From Cylindrodendrum hubeiense (lineage: Eukaryota; Ascomycota; Sordariomycetes; Hypocreales; Nectriaceae): a DNA stretch of 64,000 bases. Of this stretch, positions 45,623 through 57,720 are shown one piece after another (position 1 is the stretch's first letter; each line of letters starts with the position of its first letter). The position numbers and the translations under genes are program-made. The stretch lies in NCBI GenBank assembly GCA_014621425.1, contig JAANBB010000111.1, forward strand, positions 38,677 to 102,676, in the 5' to 3' direction. Under the pieces are notes generated by a model. The model did no database searches, had not been told where the DNA came from, and saw only the letters and a list, made by a program, of their open reading frames with translations.

Positions 45623-46317
45623 ATGTCGAGTTCTGCCTCTGGCGAGTCGAGTGGCCGGTCAATGGAGTCTCGCACCGGCAGAAGCAAACAACGTGAGTCC
45701 CTTTCCCGTGCCATTTTCACCAATCTTGAACCCCGCGGCTCGAGCCGTGTCTTGCCTGCGCCTGCGCGCTTGCGCCCGGCATTTCGTCTGCACCTCCGCC
45801 CGTATCCCGCAACCACCAAATCCCGTTTCCTTTCCATCGCCCACCTGGATCAATCACCCTGCAGAATGAGACCCACTGACAATGTCTCTCCGGTATAGGA
45901 TACAACACCAAAGGAGAACGTCTCGTCGCCGGCATCGTACCCCTCACACCCGATCAAAACTACGTGCTGTTGATCCAGTCTACCCGCCGAAAAGGCTGGG
46001 TTTTACCCAAGGGCGGCTGGGAATCGGACGAGACATGCCAGGAGGCCGCCGAGCGTGAAGCTTGGGAAGAGGCCGGCATCTCCATCCAGATCAACTATGA
46101 CCTGGGCGATATTGAAGAGAAGCGCCCCCAGAAGTCGTCCAAAGACCGGTCAAGGTATCACTTCTTCGAGGGTACCGTCACAAACGAGTTTGACGAATGG
46201 CCAGAGAGGCACAAACGCGAGCGCCAGTGGTTCACCTTTACCCAGGCATGGGAAGCCTTAACCACCCGGCCGGAGCTCCAAGAGGCTCTGAACAGGTGTA
46301 CCATGAACCGGCTGTAG
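45623..46317 (+). CDS. DDP1: Nudix hydrolase, diphosphoinositol polyphosphate/diadenosine polyphosphate phosphohydrolase type
   Basis: Exons 45623-45692 and 45899-46317 (206-nt intron, GTGAGT...GTATAG) give 162 residues. The N-terminus is Ser/Arg-rich and short. The catalytic fold begins at RLVAGIVPL, with WVLPKGGWE leading into the complete Nudix box (G-X5-E-X7-REAWEEAGI) near residues 62-84. RYHFFEGTV and RERQWFTFTQAWEAL complete the domain. This arrangement matches yeast Ddp1 and S. pombe Aps1, which remove the beta-phosphate of inositol pyrophosphates and cleave Ap5A/Ap6A, and so affect phosphate signalling. The ortholog name follows the yeast gene and rests on overall resemblance. The upstream leader could be long (see the TATA box at 44348). 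Confidence 0.9.
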
Positions 46318-47436
46318 CCGGACAAAGCAAACATTTGATGACTTTACGGCGTGGACGGCCTCTGACGCCGATGATTTGCCCTCTCTACGCTTGAAGCGCG
46401 TCCTGGGCTCTCCTAGGACGATCCTCGCACACACCAGCCGCGAGTGAGATGGGCTCATACCCTCCACCAAACCCAATCTCAAAGAACAGGGTTATTAGAG
46501 GGAAAAAAGATTTGGGTCCAACATGGAGGACTCAAGGATGGGGCCTGGGGACAACCTCCATTGCTTTTATCCTAATTGTGCTCTGCTTTGACAGAGGTCA
46601 TCACAAGTGCATCGATCCCACGGCGTTCTCGGCAGGATTATGATAGAGTATTTACAAAAATCCAAGAAATTCAGGCGGGACGGTATATTAAGCGGCATAG
46701 CACGGTGCATACAGAAGAGGGATATGGGTATCGGAGGGAATGAAGGAAAGCAAACACGACTCAATGGTTTTTTTTGGTAATTTCGTCGGGACGGTCTAGT
46801 TGTATGAGAGCGTGCCCGTGAATGATTTGGGAAAGCTTAATGAAAGGCTAAAAAGCACCGCCTGCTATGGCAGACTTGAATAGACGTGGCGTTTGTGTTG
46901 CGTGCTCGACTACTTAGTAAAGCATGTGGATAGAGAATGGAACGAGATGACGAATACATCACCAATGCCACTGGGTGAAACTGTCAAACTGTGCAGCTAA
47001 TCCGGATTCCAGATTCCAGATCCCAGCTTCCAGAATCCAGATGCTTGCGGCAAAGCCTTGGTTGCGCCTTGAAAGGGTAGTGCCCCGCCAAGCTACAAAA
47101 CCTGCCCCTCATTCGCCCCTCCATTGACTTTTTCTGCCCCGCATTAAACGGCTCAAGGATTCAAGTTCAAGTGACGCGAATCACCTGAAACGACACGTGA
47201 CACAAGCCTTATCGATAACGCGCACCGCAACGTCTGCTGGCTCGATATGGAAGCGATGCATCGACGACACAGACCAACCGAGCCCGGTCCCCATTCCATT
47301 CCTGACAACGACCGACAGTCAGTCATGTTCATATGAAGAGCAAGCCCGGCGGAGCGAATTTCATGGACCCTGACCAACCAACCTGACACGACCACACCTG
47401 ATCTCCCCCAACCTCGACCCGAACGCCCATGATATA
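46318..47436. other. Non-coding: Nudix 3' region and LSM1 promoter
   Basis: 1.1 kb, no gene supported. Short iterations of ATTCCAGATCC occur at about 47003-47040. The 47160-47430 part is the C/A-rich leader region of LSM1. Confidence 0.6.
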
Positions 47437-48219
47437 ATGGAGAACCTCTCCATCTCCGATGCCCCTCCGCAGGGGGCCCCTCCATCCCAGGGACGCGGCG
47501 GCGTCGCCTCACAGGCGCCAGCTCAGCTGCCCCCGCAGATGTTTACCACGGCCGCACAGCTGCTGGACCTCACCGACAGTACGGCTCCTACACTGTGACG
47601 TTTTGCTCTTTCTGGTTTGGGCGCTGCCGTTGGAGCGCCCGCGGGAGTGGGATTGTGGTGTGCTGACGGAGGCATAAAACTTGCAGAGAAACTTATGGTC
47701 GCTCTGCGCGATGGGAGGAAACTCATTGGAGTGCTACGAAGCTGGGACCAATTCGGTGGGTGATGCGCAATCCCTTGGAAATCCTTGTTCGCCCTGTTTC
47801 CCCCGCTACCTTTCGCCGAGGGAGGGAAGCTATGCGAGAGGTATGGGAAACGATATTCAGGAACCTGTTCTAACCGCCTGCTTCTGCCGCTCATAGCCAA
47901 CCTGGTCCTCCAATCGACGACTGAGCGCATATTCGCCACAAACCCAGCCACCCTGGACACCGACCGACCTACTGGCATTTTTGCCGACGTGGCGCACGGC
48001 ATCTTCCTCGTGCGTGGCGAGAACGTCCTGCTCCTTGGAGAGATTGACCTGGACAAGGATGACGACCCGCCGCCTGGCTTTGAGCCCGCTGAGCTCGAGC
48101 TTGTCAAACGCTTGGCCGAGGAGAAGAAGGCCGCCGACAAGGTGCGCGAGAAGTCGCGGTTGAAGAAGCTCGCCAAGTTGGGCTTTGAGGGAGAGAACCT
48201 GGGAGAGATTCTGCTTTAG
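47437..48219 (+). CDS. LSM1: Sm-like protein Lsm1 of the cytoplasmic Lsm1-7 ring
   Basis: Exons 47437-47578, 47687-47755 and 47897-48219 (introns 108 and 141 nt) give 177 residues. The N-terminus is Pro/Gln-rich. The Sm1 motif spans the first two joins ([32 protein letters not shown]), and the Sm2 motif is HGIFLVRGENVLLLGEID, with the RG-N pattern of Sm proteins. The charged C-terminal extension (PAELELVKRLAEEKKAADKVREKSRLKKLAKLGF) is typical of Lsm1 and longer than in other Lsm proteins. Lsm1-7 with Pat1 binds oligoadenylated mRNA 3' ends and promotes decapping in P-bodies. The three splice phases agree exactly, and without splicing the Sm fold would be broken. Confidence 0.93.
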
Positions 48220-49205
48220 AGCTAGCAGAAAGCAACTATCGGTTCCAAAATTAGATGGGGGTAATCGGAAGGACTGGGACAGGAGTAGCCGTGGCGGTTG
48301 ACGTTGTTACTCCGGCTAGACACAGGGGGCTACTGGGCAGAATATTGTGAAATGCCCTTTAGCCGAAACCCGAATGGGACGACTTTGTGACCGAGGAGTC
48401 TGTCCTGGGAACTTGGACCTTGCAGGCGATCGTGGCCCAGAGGTAGTTAACTGGTTGATTTAGCACGGCTATTCATGACTTTTGCTAGAATCTAGAGGCG
48501 CAATGGTTACCGTGTCTATGAAGTACTTGGCCTGATGAATTTTATCTTCTATTCTCACAGGAAAGGAGTTCTGACTAAATAACGTGGTTGGTCAAAAGAC
48601 GGCGAACCTGAGAAGATAAACAACATGGGTCATGTCAAGGTGAGTGAGAAGCACTTAATACGTCACAACGCTATCCTACTAATCATGAGTGAATCGTAGA
48701 AGTGAGCATGCTAACCCTAACACCCTACGTAACAACAAAGCGACGTGCGTGCTCAACGATACGAACTCAAAAGCGAGCATTCATTCACTAATACATCCTA
48801 TGGAACAATTAATATCCCCAACAAATGAGCCAGTCTTGTCAAACCTTCTCACTCACCCTATATCACCATGACGACCCAACTAATATCTGATGTACTTCAG
48901 TAACGCTAAGTGACATATATCTTGATTACTAGTTGAGCCTTTCAATTAACATACATAACTTTGAATAGGGGGTTTCTTTCTTTTTCTTTTCAATTGTGTG
49001 GAGTCTCGTCGGCTCGCTGTTGTACACTGTCCCCCTTCAAATGGGGGACCTCACTCATACATAGGTTAATACAGCCCAATGTGTTAGGTCATGAGAGCCA
49101 AAACGCCTATCGTGTGAATCATATCAGCCCCTGTCTTCCTTGCCCCATTTTAAAATCGCCATTCTCATCTTCAATATTCGGTCCGGTGGGTTGCCATTGT
49201 TTGGT
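48220..49205. other. Non-coding interval between convergent genes
   Basis: Just under 1 kb, AT-rich from 48430 to 49150, containing the 3' regions of LSM1 and the minus-strand gene. No open frame with coding character. Confidence 0.6.
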
Positions 49206-50146
49206 TTATTCTGGCGGTCTCCTCAGCCTCTCGAATGAAGGTATTGGGGTATCGCCGGGGCCTTTTATGCCCCCTAGCAACCAATCCGTCAGCCCGACAA
49301 ACTTTGCGCCCACGCCGCCCTCCCAATCGCCGCCGGCCGTAGCTTGCTCAATGGTGTGGCTGAGAATGCGCCCCTCGGAGTCGAAATCGAAGATGAACAG
49401 GCCGGTGAAGGCTTTGTTAGGGTCGACGCCGCGGCCGACAAAGGGCAAGGAGCGAGCAATGGCACTGACAGCGCCACCATGGGTGGGCGTCACCTCTTTG
49501 CGCTTCTCGCACCAGCGGACGACCAGTTGCTCGGGGATGGCGCCGGGCCTGCGGGGCAGGAAGGTGATTGGTTCTGAGGTCATGCGCTCGGCGAGGATCT
49601 CGAGCCGGACATTGCCAATGATGGGGACTCGATTCCAAGCGATAGGTGAGGTCCAGAGGGCGGCGTTGTAGGCGACACGGCCGGAGACGGTGGGGAGATG
49701 TGGGTGGGTTGAGGGGAAGAGATGGAGGGAGATGTTCGGTGCGAGAAGTTCGTGCGGGAGCGGCGATTGGAGGAGGGTCGGCAGTCGGTCTTGTAGGACT
49801 CTCAGAGCTGGAGGCGAGGCGAATTAGCATTCGTTGTGGGCATGGTTTGCGATGTTCATGGGAGCGACATACTCTTGCCCAGATTGGCCTTATTGGGGTC
49901 GTTCGGGCCCTCGGCGCCGGCACCAACCCATCTCAGGCCTGTCGCATCAAAGTAGGTCTGAGACAAGGGTTTGCGCTCGGCGAGGCCAGCATGATCGTGG
50001 GCGACGGTAGGCGATCGCGGAGAGGCGACCTGGGCCTTGGCCGGGCTGAAGCGCGAGAGAGGGCGGCGACAGGCGAGCTCAGCGACGGCATGTCGAGGGC
50101 GAGCACGGCCGGGACGGCGGAGGGCGGAACGGATGGGCGCGGCCAT
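49206..50146 (-). CDS. Unrecognised, probably mitochondrial protein (possible C6orf136/DUF2358-like)
   Basis: Exons on the minus strand, 50146-49873 and 49807-49206 (65-nt intron, GTATGT...CTCCAG), give 291 residues. The N-terminus is Arg/Ala-rich without acids at first (MAAPIRSALRRPGRARPRHA), suggesting mitochondrial import. A low-complexity stretch follows to about residue 90. The conserved-looking domain contains LRVLQDRLPTLLQSPLP, YNAALWTSPIAWN, GNVRLEILAERMTSE, LVVRWCE and FTGLFIFDFDSEGRILSHTIE. The last motif recalls the NTF2-like DUF2358/C6orf136 group, though I hold this only weakly. No catalytic residues can be named. It faces YPT1 divergently across 1.8 kb and converges with LSM1. 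Confidence 0.8.
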
Positions 50147-51979
50147 TGGTGGTCAGCGCAACGGGTTGGGGAGCTTCATGGATCTCGAGAATAGGGGAGA
50201 AGAGAGCACTGTGACGTCGGTGCTCGTAGACCCAGGGCCAAGATTTGATGTTGAGCAAGAGCTTGGTGAGTGGTCTGCTTTTCTGGTGTTCTGGGTGTAA
50301 TGAATGCGTAATGGATCGATGATGTTGGAGTCCAGTCCACTTTGGGCAACTTTTTGGCAGTAATGGGTAAAGCCGGGTTGGCTGGAGGGTCGAGGCGGGC
50401 TCGGACGAAGTACCTGGAGGTGGGATTTTGGTGAGGCTTGGTGGTATTCTGGCATGGATGGTACATCTACGTTGGACGAGCTGGTGGATTGACAGCTGGT
50501 TGGCTGGTTGGTTCGCGTTGGCTGTGCCACAGCACGGATGTGGCGGGGCGGGCCCTCCCAGAGGCAAGGTCCGCTGGGCGGGAACCAGCAGAATGCCGTA
50601 CTTTAGGTAGAGTGGGTTTTGCCAGGAGATGGGACGAACGGGTAGGGATCCACTGCGAGCTATTCGGCGGACTATGTGTGTCCAGTAATCACATGTGATA
50701 CTCGCTGTTATCTACATCGTGTTCCTTTTATCTTGTTTCCGACGGCCTCTACACTGGGATGCAACTCTACCAGAGACAATTCCAGGTGCGGATGCCGGCG
50801 TTGTAGTGGGGCTAGCAAGTCCTGTGGTACGCCGTACAGGCCACGGGATCGGATGGGACGTATCAGAGAGATGGGCCTGGCCAGCAGTTGCTCCGGCACC
50901 GCGAGTGACGGTGGACGAGCCAGCTACCTAGTCATTAGGGGCATCGGTTAGTTGAGCTAGGAGGTGGCCGACTGAGGGAGGCGAATTGATGATGATGAGC
51001 TGTGACGACAGTTAATCTCTCCCGCCACATGACAGCGTCGCATGCAAGGCACTGGGAGATGGATGGATGGTTCATGTCCAGAGGGTCGGCGAAGCAAGCC
51101 GATGTTTCGTCACATGCACCAGACGTCCGTTTGCATGCCAGACACCTACAGCATACTACGCAGGTAGGTGAGATAACCCATGTGCAGCACACTGTACGTA
51201 CAGGAGAAGTGGTTCCCGGCAACGGCTTTGATACATGGGGTTTCTTGCCGCTGCGGAGAAGGCGAATCAAATAAAGAAGAAGATGGACAAGGCAGAATCT
51301 GGCCCCAGGGAGCAAGGCTGACTGGCGTCCTGAAATAGAGATCGGTTCATTTCCTTTTCACGGAGACAGCTGCCATCGCGTACACGTAAGTCGCTGAAGA
51401 AACCCCGGGACCATGCCGCCGGGCTCCATTTTGCCTGCAAGAATCGACGATTATTGCACTGTACGACAGGTCCCCTAGCAGGCTGGCCGGGTCCAGTGCC
51501 AGTACTGTGTAGAGAACACTGACGAACACGGAGTGCACAGCCTCGTTGGTTCATCCCAGTCCTAGTCCCGAGACTCCAGCGTCTGACAGGAACTTACAGG
51601 GACCTACAGGGACTGACAGGGACTGAATGGGACTGGCGGGGACTAATTAGTAGAACAGAACCCCGTTCTCTTTGTCCAGAGAATCACGTGACCCATCACC
51701 TGCCGCCCACCGCTCAGGCTGCCGCCCCCCAAGAACAGCGAGAGGTTGCCGCGCTGGCGTTGCCTTGCGCTACGTTTACGTTTGTCTTCCCTTACCCTGA
51801 CGTACTTTGAGCCTTTGCCGCCTGCGCTCACTTAACCTCCTCCACCATCTCCATCACCACGACCTCGTCTCCCCATCACCCATCGCCATCGAATCCAACC
51901 GCCCTCACCGACCTCACCATCTCGTCGTCCTTTCTTCGCAAATCTCCTCCGAGCCGCGACGCCCGCCGCTCCCGCCACC
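50147..51979. other. Non-coding interval between divergent genes
   Basis: 1.8 kb containing both promoters. A 10-nt tandem repeat lies at 51582-51644, and the last 200 nt before YPT1 are C/T-rich leader. No other gene supported. Confidence 0.55.
51582..51644 (+). repeat. 10-nt tandem repeat (ACTGACAGGG type), about six copies
   Basis: ACTTACAGGG, ACCTACAGGG, ACTGACAGGG, ACTGAATGGG and ACTGGCGGGG follow each other in exact 10-nt register, about 340 nt upstream of YPT1. The period is near one helical turn. Confidence 0.75.
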
Positions 51980-53032
51980 ATGAACCCCGAGTAGTACGCC
52001 ACTCCGCCTCCTTTGCGATAACCTCCTGACCCAACATCGCTCCTATGCTGACCCTCGCTCCAGAGTCCGCCTCCCATCGCCGTTGCGCACGCCGCGCCCC
52101 GAACCGGCTCATGCTGCTCGTTTGCGATCCCGGATGCCCCTTCTAACCCCCCTCGTCTAGATACGACTATCTCTTCAAGCTCCTCCTCATCGGTGATTCC
52201 GGTGTTGGAAAGTCTTGCTTGCTGCTGCGATTTGCCGATGACACCTACACTGAGTCCTACATCTCCACCATCGGTGTCGACTTCGTACGCCCTTCCCCGC
52301 CATTTCCTCCCCGCCAGATCACACCGTAGCTGATACTTTGTTTCAGAAAATCCGAACGATAGAGCTCGATGGAAAGACGGTCAAGCTGCAGATTGTAGGT
52401 TTTGCCCCAGGCGCATCAGCTCCTCGCTAGCAGGTTACTGATCATGCTCTCTACAGTGGGATACTGCCGGCCAAGAACGATTCCGAACCATCACTTCCTC
52501 CTATTACCGTGGTGCCCACGGCATCTGTGTTGTCTACGACGTCACCGACATGGACTCCTTTAACAACGTCAAGCAATGGCTCCAGGAGATTGACCGATAC
52601 GCCACCGAGGGTGTCAACAAGCTGCTGGTCGGCAACAAGAGCGATATGGCAGACAAGAAGGTCGTCGAGTACTCAGTGGCCAAGGTGAGTCGTCTCCGAT
52701 GCGGCAGCCTGCGCTCATATCCGCGCGACCTGTCACATGCACATGCAACTGTGCCTCAGTCCTGCAAGGCTACCGGCCCTCGCACACCAAAGCCTTGCAA
52801 CATACTGGACCACCGGCTAACTATTAATGTCTAGGAATTCGCCGACAGCCTGGGTATCCCCTTCCTCGAGACCTCTGCCAAGAACGCCAGCAACGTCGAG
52901 CAGGCTTTCCTGACCATGGCCCGCCAGATCAAGGAGCGCATGGGAACCACAACGGCCAACAACACGAAACCCAGCGTGCAAGTCGGCCAGGGCCAGGGCG
53001 TCGGTTCTTCTGCCAACAACGGCTGCTGCTAA
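51980..53032 (+). CDS. YPT1: Rab GTPase Ypt1 (Rab1 family)
   Basis: Five coding exons: 51980-51990, 52161-52284, 52347-52394, 52457-52684 and 52835-53032, with introns of 170, 62, 62 and 150 nt, give 202 residues. The first coding exon is only 11 nt (MNPE-). P-loop GDSGVGKS, switch I effector region [30 protein letters not shown] and ETSAKNA cover all nucleotide-binding motifs. The C-terminus NNGCC is a double-cysteine geranylgeranylation site. Ypt1 controls ER-to-Golgi traffic and early autophagy. The effector loop and the [22 protein letters not shown] segment fit Rab1/Ypt1 better than Sec4. Every intron preserves phase, and none falls inside a nucleotide-binding motif except that WDTAGQ begins exactly at exon 4. 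Confidence 0.96.
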
Positions 53033-54685
53033 ACGCACCTGAGCGACCACTATTTCGAGGCGAAGCAGGATGACGGAGTACGGCCGGAATAGGGCAATGC
53101 TAGGGACATGATCGGACGGGTTCAATTACGATTTTTGCTTTTCCCCTTTGCTCTTCGCCCCCCCTTCTGCGCATAGACCAAATCATGTTCACTTGGATCT
53201 CGCTCTCCATCCAACGCAAATCACGGCACTTTCTCCCTTTGGCATTTGAAAGACGTTATTTTTTATTTCGGGTCGGCCGCACGGAAATCCTCGACCAGAT
53301 CTGAGGGCCATGACGGGACGGAGATAGGAATTCGGGGGGCTTGGGGAAGGGTTGCAACAAACACGATGATGGCAGATTTCCAACATGAACGACTGGGGGT
53401 GCGGGTTGCGCGAGTGTATTTTTTCTCTTCCTCTTGTCTCTCTCTTGTGCGAAAATCTGAATCATTGGGAGATGTCACTGCACCGGTTTTTCTAGCCAAC
53501 GCTAATTGTCGTCTGTCGTCCTCTGCCTCTTTGTCTGGCTTTGGGTCACATGCATTCTTCCCTTGGAGGCTCTCTCTGCCTTGGTCGTTAGATCGGTTCA
53601 TTTGCTTCCCCCTTTGTTTGTCAAGGTTCTTCGCTTTAGTTTCCCCCTCTTGATTCGCTTCGTTTTTTTTGCTAGGGGGGAGAACTCGGGATAATTTGGT
53701 TTATTGTCAATTACCGGTACCGTGTTTTGATTTTCTTCGCCTTGACTTTGCCTTTGCCTCTTCTTCATGTTGCGAGTGCGCGAGGATGGAGCATTCTTAA
53801 TACAGGCGGGATATTCTCTTCTAGACCCAACCTGTCCCGATTCCTTCATGTGTGACTTTATGTTGATACCAGCTTTACGACAGCATTCGCCCTTGCGGCT
53901 GATGGTAACCCCTGTGTCGTGCATGCCGTGACGTGATTTCTAGCCTCGATTTCGTGCCATTCTGCCTGCTTGTGATGGCTTCGTCTAGGTCACAGCTCAA
54001 TTCCAAGGCAACAACCACCTGCATACTACGTACCCGGGACACAAGAAATGGAACAAGACGGAAATGATACGCATGATTCATATTGGACATGGCGTATTGC
54101 TGTCCTGACTTTTGTTTACCTGTCACCGTCGCAGGTGTGGAGATTCTTCATCATCTGGGGCACATGGCTGAAACGGTTGAGCATTGCCATATTAATGCTG
54201 TCAAATGGAACATCCTTACTCGAAACACACCGGTGATGTGACATTTCATGGGAGCTCAGTGCTGGTATCACATCTATTGTTTGTGCTCGAGCGAACCTAT
54301 ATGATTTTCTTATCAGGTATAGGACGTGAAGAATCAGATACGGTCACACTGTTCACATTCACTGATCAAGAAGCCACCCAGGTATGTTCTGCAAGCTAAG
54401 CCTGGCTATTGCATTTCGAAACGTGTAAAGCAATGAGATTAAGATACATTGAAAAAACAAAACAAAGAGAAATCAGCTTTAGCAAATAACAATAAGATTA
54501 TTCTTTCACAGTGAACATCCGCCCTGTGATTCTTTTCCTGTCCGAAGTTCGTAGGGTATTGACTCAGTTTTCCAACCCTTGATAGTACATATAAGAAAAT
54601 TTGCCTCGGCTGGGCAGTGTGTCATTAATCGTAAGACCAGAAACGATCAGGTTTTGGTTTTTAAAGGTATCCGCGAATTCGGCTT
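53033..54685. other. Non-coding interval between convergent genes
   Basis: 1.65 kb. T-rich sequence (TTTTTTATTTC, TTTGTTTGTC) after 53125 suggests the YPT1 3' region. 54420-54560 is AT-rich. No gene supported. Confidence 0.6.
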
Positions 54686-57600
54686 TCATGCAAGCCCAAG
54701 GAACTTGAGCGCCTTGCGGCTGTTGCCCTTGCGGATCTCTGGCCTCTTGAACAGAGTCGGCATAATCCGTCGGTCTTCCTGGTCCCAATCGCTGTCTTCT
54801 AGGTCGATGGTGAGGATCGACTCACAATCAACGGTCGAAGGCTTGCGTCGTGACTTGCTTCTGCCGTGTCTGCTCCTCGTAGACTTGGATGTCTTGACAG
54901 TTTCAGCAATGGATGCTGCTCGAGATGGGATTGGGGGCGAGGCCAGTCTTGGAGTAGTGAGACCAGCCGACAAGGCTGGGCTGAGTCCTCCAGACGGGAC
55001 CCGAGGGAAAGCAGAAAATGTTCCCTGCAGCGGTGCTGGCCTATGTTTATCCTTCTTGGGAGTCACCTTTTTGGGCGGCTCCTCGGGAACGTAGAATGGG
55101 CAGACCTCGCAGAGGACTTTTAGGACAGTAGAAATGAATGTGGCGATTTCTGCCTCTGTCGCGCTCGAAGTGAGAAGGAAGTTGGCCTTGGAGACGGTGA
55201 CATCGTAAGCTGGCCCAGCCGGCGACAAAGATGCTCCATATCGGCCTGTGCATCCCTGATCGGGATTGTTGATGGAACCTGTGCCGCGGAGGTTGGTGAA
55301 GGGTAGGTCTTTGCTGTTAGAGTCCACGATTTGAGCCACCTTCATCAGGTCTACCCCGACCAACTTTTGTAAGGCAAGCATGGTAGGGAGATGCTCAGGA
55401 GGGTAGTCCAGAAGAAGAAACCGGACATCTGAGTGGAGGGCGAGGTATGTCTCAAGATGAGGAATGATGAGAGTAGCTAGCAGGTAGGGGTTGGCAAATG
55501 GGTTATCATGTGTCTGGCTGGTCAAAGGCTGAGCAGTAAATGCCTGCATGGCATTGGCGAGGAGGTATCTAGACAGGGTTAGTATAAGAAGATGAGAGGT
55601 GCAAGGGATATGACAAACCTAAAGTCCAACCTTCCACTGCGGCTCATGCCGCTCGTCTTGGTCCCCAGTTTTTCTAATTGTCCGGTGATAGCAGAGGCAT
55701 AATTCTTCTTTACACCCCGCTGGGCTCCAATAGCGAAGATTTGGTCCATTCTGCGGTTGTTCTCCTGTGTGCTATCCGCCTCGGCCTGTCGAAAAATCGG
55801 CTTCCAAAGCACCTCGAGCTCGGGCAGAAGGGGGAACTGAAACTGGCGGTAGCCCTGGGTCTCCGGTGGAAAGTGGACCTTCAGGATAGAACGAAGGGAG
55901 TTCTGAATCGTGACCGCGGTTTGGCCGCCGGCGATGTTGAAATCATGAATCTTCTCCTCTGTTTCTGACACAAAAGGTGGAGGTGTTTGGGCCGGCGTCG
56001 GGGGAACTTGCAACTTCAAAGCGGGTGGCTTTTCTGATGGCTTCGTTTGAGGCCAAGTAGGTTGCACATAGGCGAATGGATCGTACTCGTCAGTGTAACT
56101 GCTGCGAGCGAGAAGTTCCATATCCGGCTCCTGGAATGAATCATCCATACAGTCTGGGTCCTCGAGGGTCTGAGACTTGGGCGTGCCCGGGCTGGGTGTA
56201 CGGGCCTCGTCAACTTCAGAGGGAGCCGATGAGTGAGAGACAATGGGGTAGTTGCCAGCCTTGAAACCTTGAACGACGGAGTCAAGGAGACTATCTGGCA
56301 CCTCGTCCTTGAAAAACACGACAAGATCCTCCACGAAGGGAAGGACAGGCTTGAAGGGGTCCTCATGTTCAGGCACCTCCTCAGCATCTGTGCCTCGGTC
56401 GACGTATGAGGCTCTCGCCGGCTGTCGCTTCTTCTCGACAGGAACGGGAGCCATCTTAATGACAGGCCGATTTGATCTCACAACAATAGTTCGCGGTCCC
56501 CCAATGTAACTGAGACGGCTTGGTCGAGCATCCTTGGCGCTGGTGATAACCATGCAGGAATGTCGGCGAGAGTCAGCAGGCGTCTCACGCTCAAAATCAG
56601 CCTCAGGTTCTCTTTCCGGTTCTGTTGTGTCCGACGGGATGCATAGATCCCGGTATTTGGGAGCGGCAGGCCATATTCGGTCAAGGGATTTAACTCTCGT
56701 CAAGGTAGCTCTGCGACCGGAAAGCCGCATGTCTAGAAGAGATGCCTCGCCATACACGACGTTATCTGTGGAACGAATGCCGAACATATCGGAACCCGGA
56801 GTGAAAACCTCAGGACCGAGTGGCGCCTGTGCCACCAAGGATGCATAAGCCTCACCAATGCAACTGGGTGATCTGGGGTAGGACGGTTGGGGGGAAGGCG
56901 GCAGAAGATTTGTGAAGCCCGGGAAAACCTCATCTATTGGCTTTTCGTAGTGTGTGATGGCAAACATTGACGATCGAGAGGCTCGAGAACTTCGCAGGGA
57001 ATTCCTCTTGGACCAAGCCTCATCCATTGCCTCGTCGGATAAGCTCTCGTCATCATCTTGCTGGGTTTTGGCGCCGAAGACAAAGAAGGGAGCGGCATCG
57101 CCAAAGTTATCGGCGTATCCATACAGCGGCAAGCTGTTGCTTCGAGGGCGAAAAACTCCAGTCATCTCCATGTCGTTGGTGGGTTGCAGACTGGCGGTTT
57201 GGCGATCCAATGCGTCTGCGGCTCTCATGGCCCTCGTTATGGGATCCTCGAACTCATCGTTGAATTCTTGTTCGCCAAAATATTCGAATGTGTTTCTCTT
57301 CCTCCAGTCTCTAGCTGGGTTCTCGAGGCCGGCCATGCCCTCCTTGATCAAGTGGTTGAATATGGCCTCAGCCAGGTTGTAGTCGCCGTGTGTCTCGTGC
57401 TCCATGATGGCCTTGATACACAATGCCTGTGCACCGGGGGTGCTACCATTCATGAACACTAAGCGTTTGCTATTGGGAGTCGAAGCCTTCAAGAAGCCCT
57501 GGGCGACTTTGTCCCGGGCAACGAGGGCGTCATGGGTCTTTTTGACGTAAATGCGTGCGTCAAAGCATTCCTCGAGTTGGTCGTTTGAAACATAGCTTTG

Positions 57601-57720
57601 AATGCTGGGAAGAATAAGGATCTGCGGAGAAGTGGGAAGCAGCCGCAGCTGAGTCGAGATGGTCTCAGTATGGCCCTCGAAAGCAACAATGCTGCCGAGG
57701 CATTCCTTGTCGGTTGCCAT
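54686..57720 (-). CDS. Large fungal protein of unknown function
   Basis: Exons on the minus strand, 57720-55619 and 55568-54686 (50-nt intron, GTTTGT...GTCTAG), give 994 residues. The ATG at 57720 (MATDKECLGSIVAFEGHTE) is preferred; an in-frame Met at 57792 would add 24 residues. The N-terminal 130 residues look globular (LLPTSPQILILPSIQSYV, FDARIYVKKTHDALVARDKV, GAQALCIKAIMEHETHGDYNLAEAIFNHLI). The middle is acidic and Ser/Pro-rich. A second ordered part begins near residue 620 (VTIQNSLRSILKVHFPPET, FPLLPELEVLWKPIF, RMDQIFAIGAQRGVKK) and runs past the splice (LLATLIIPHLETYLALHSDVRFLLLDYPPEHLPTM). The C-terminus is basic (STRSRHGRSKSRRK). No known domain, signal peptide or membrane span is recognised. 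Fungal homologues are sometimes labelled gastric mucin-like, which says nothing about role. Confidence 0.88.
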
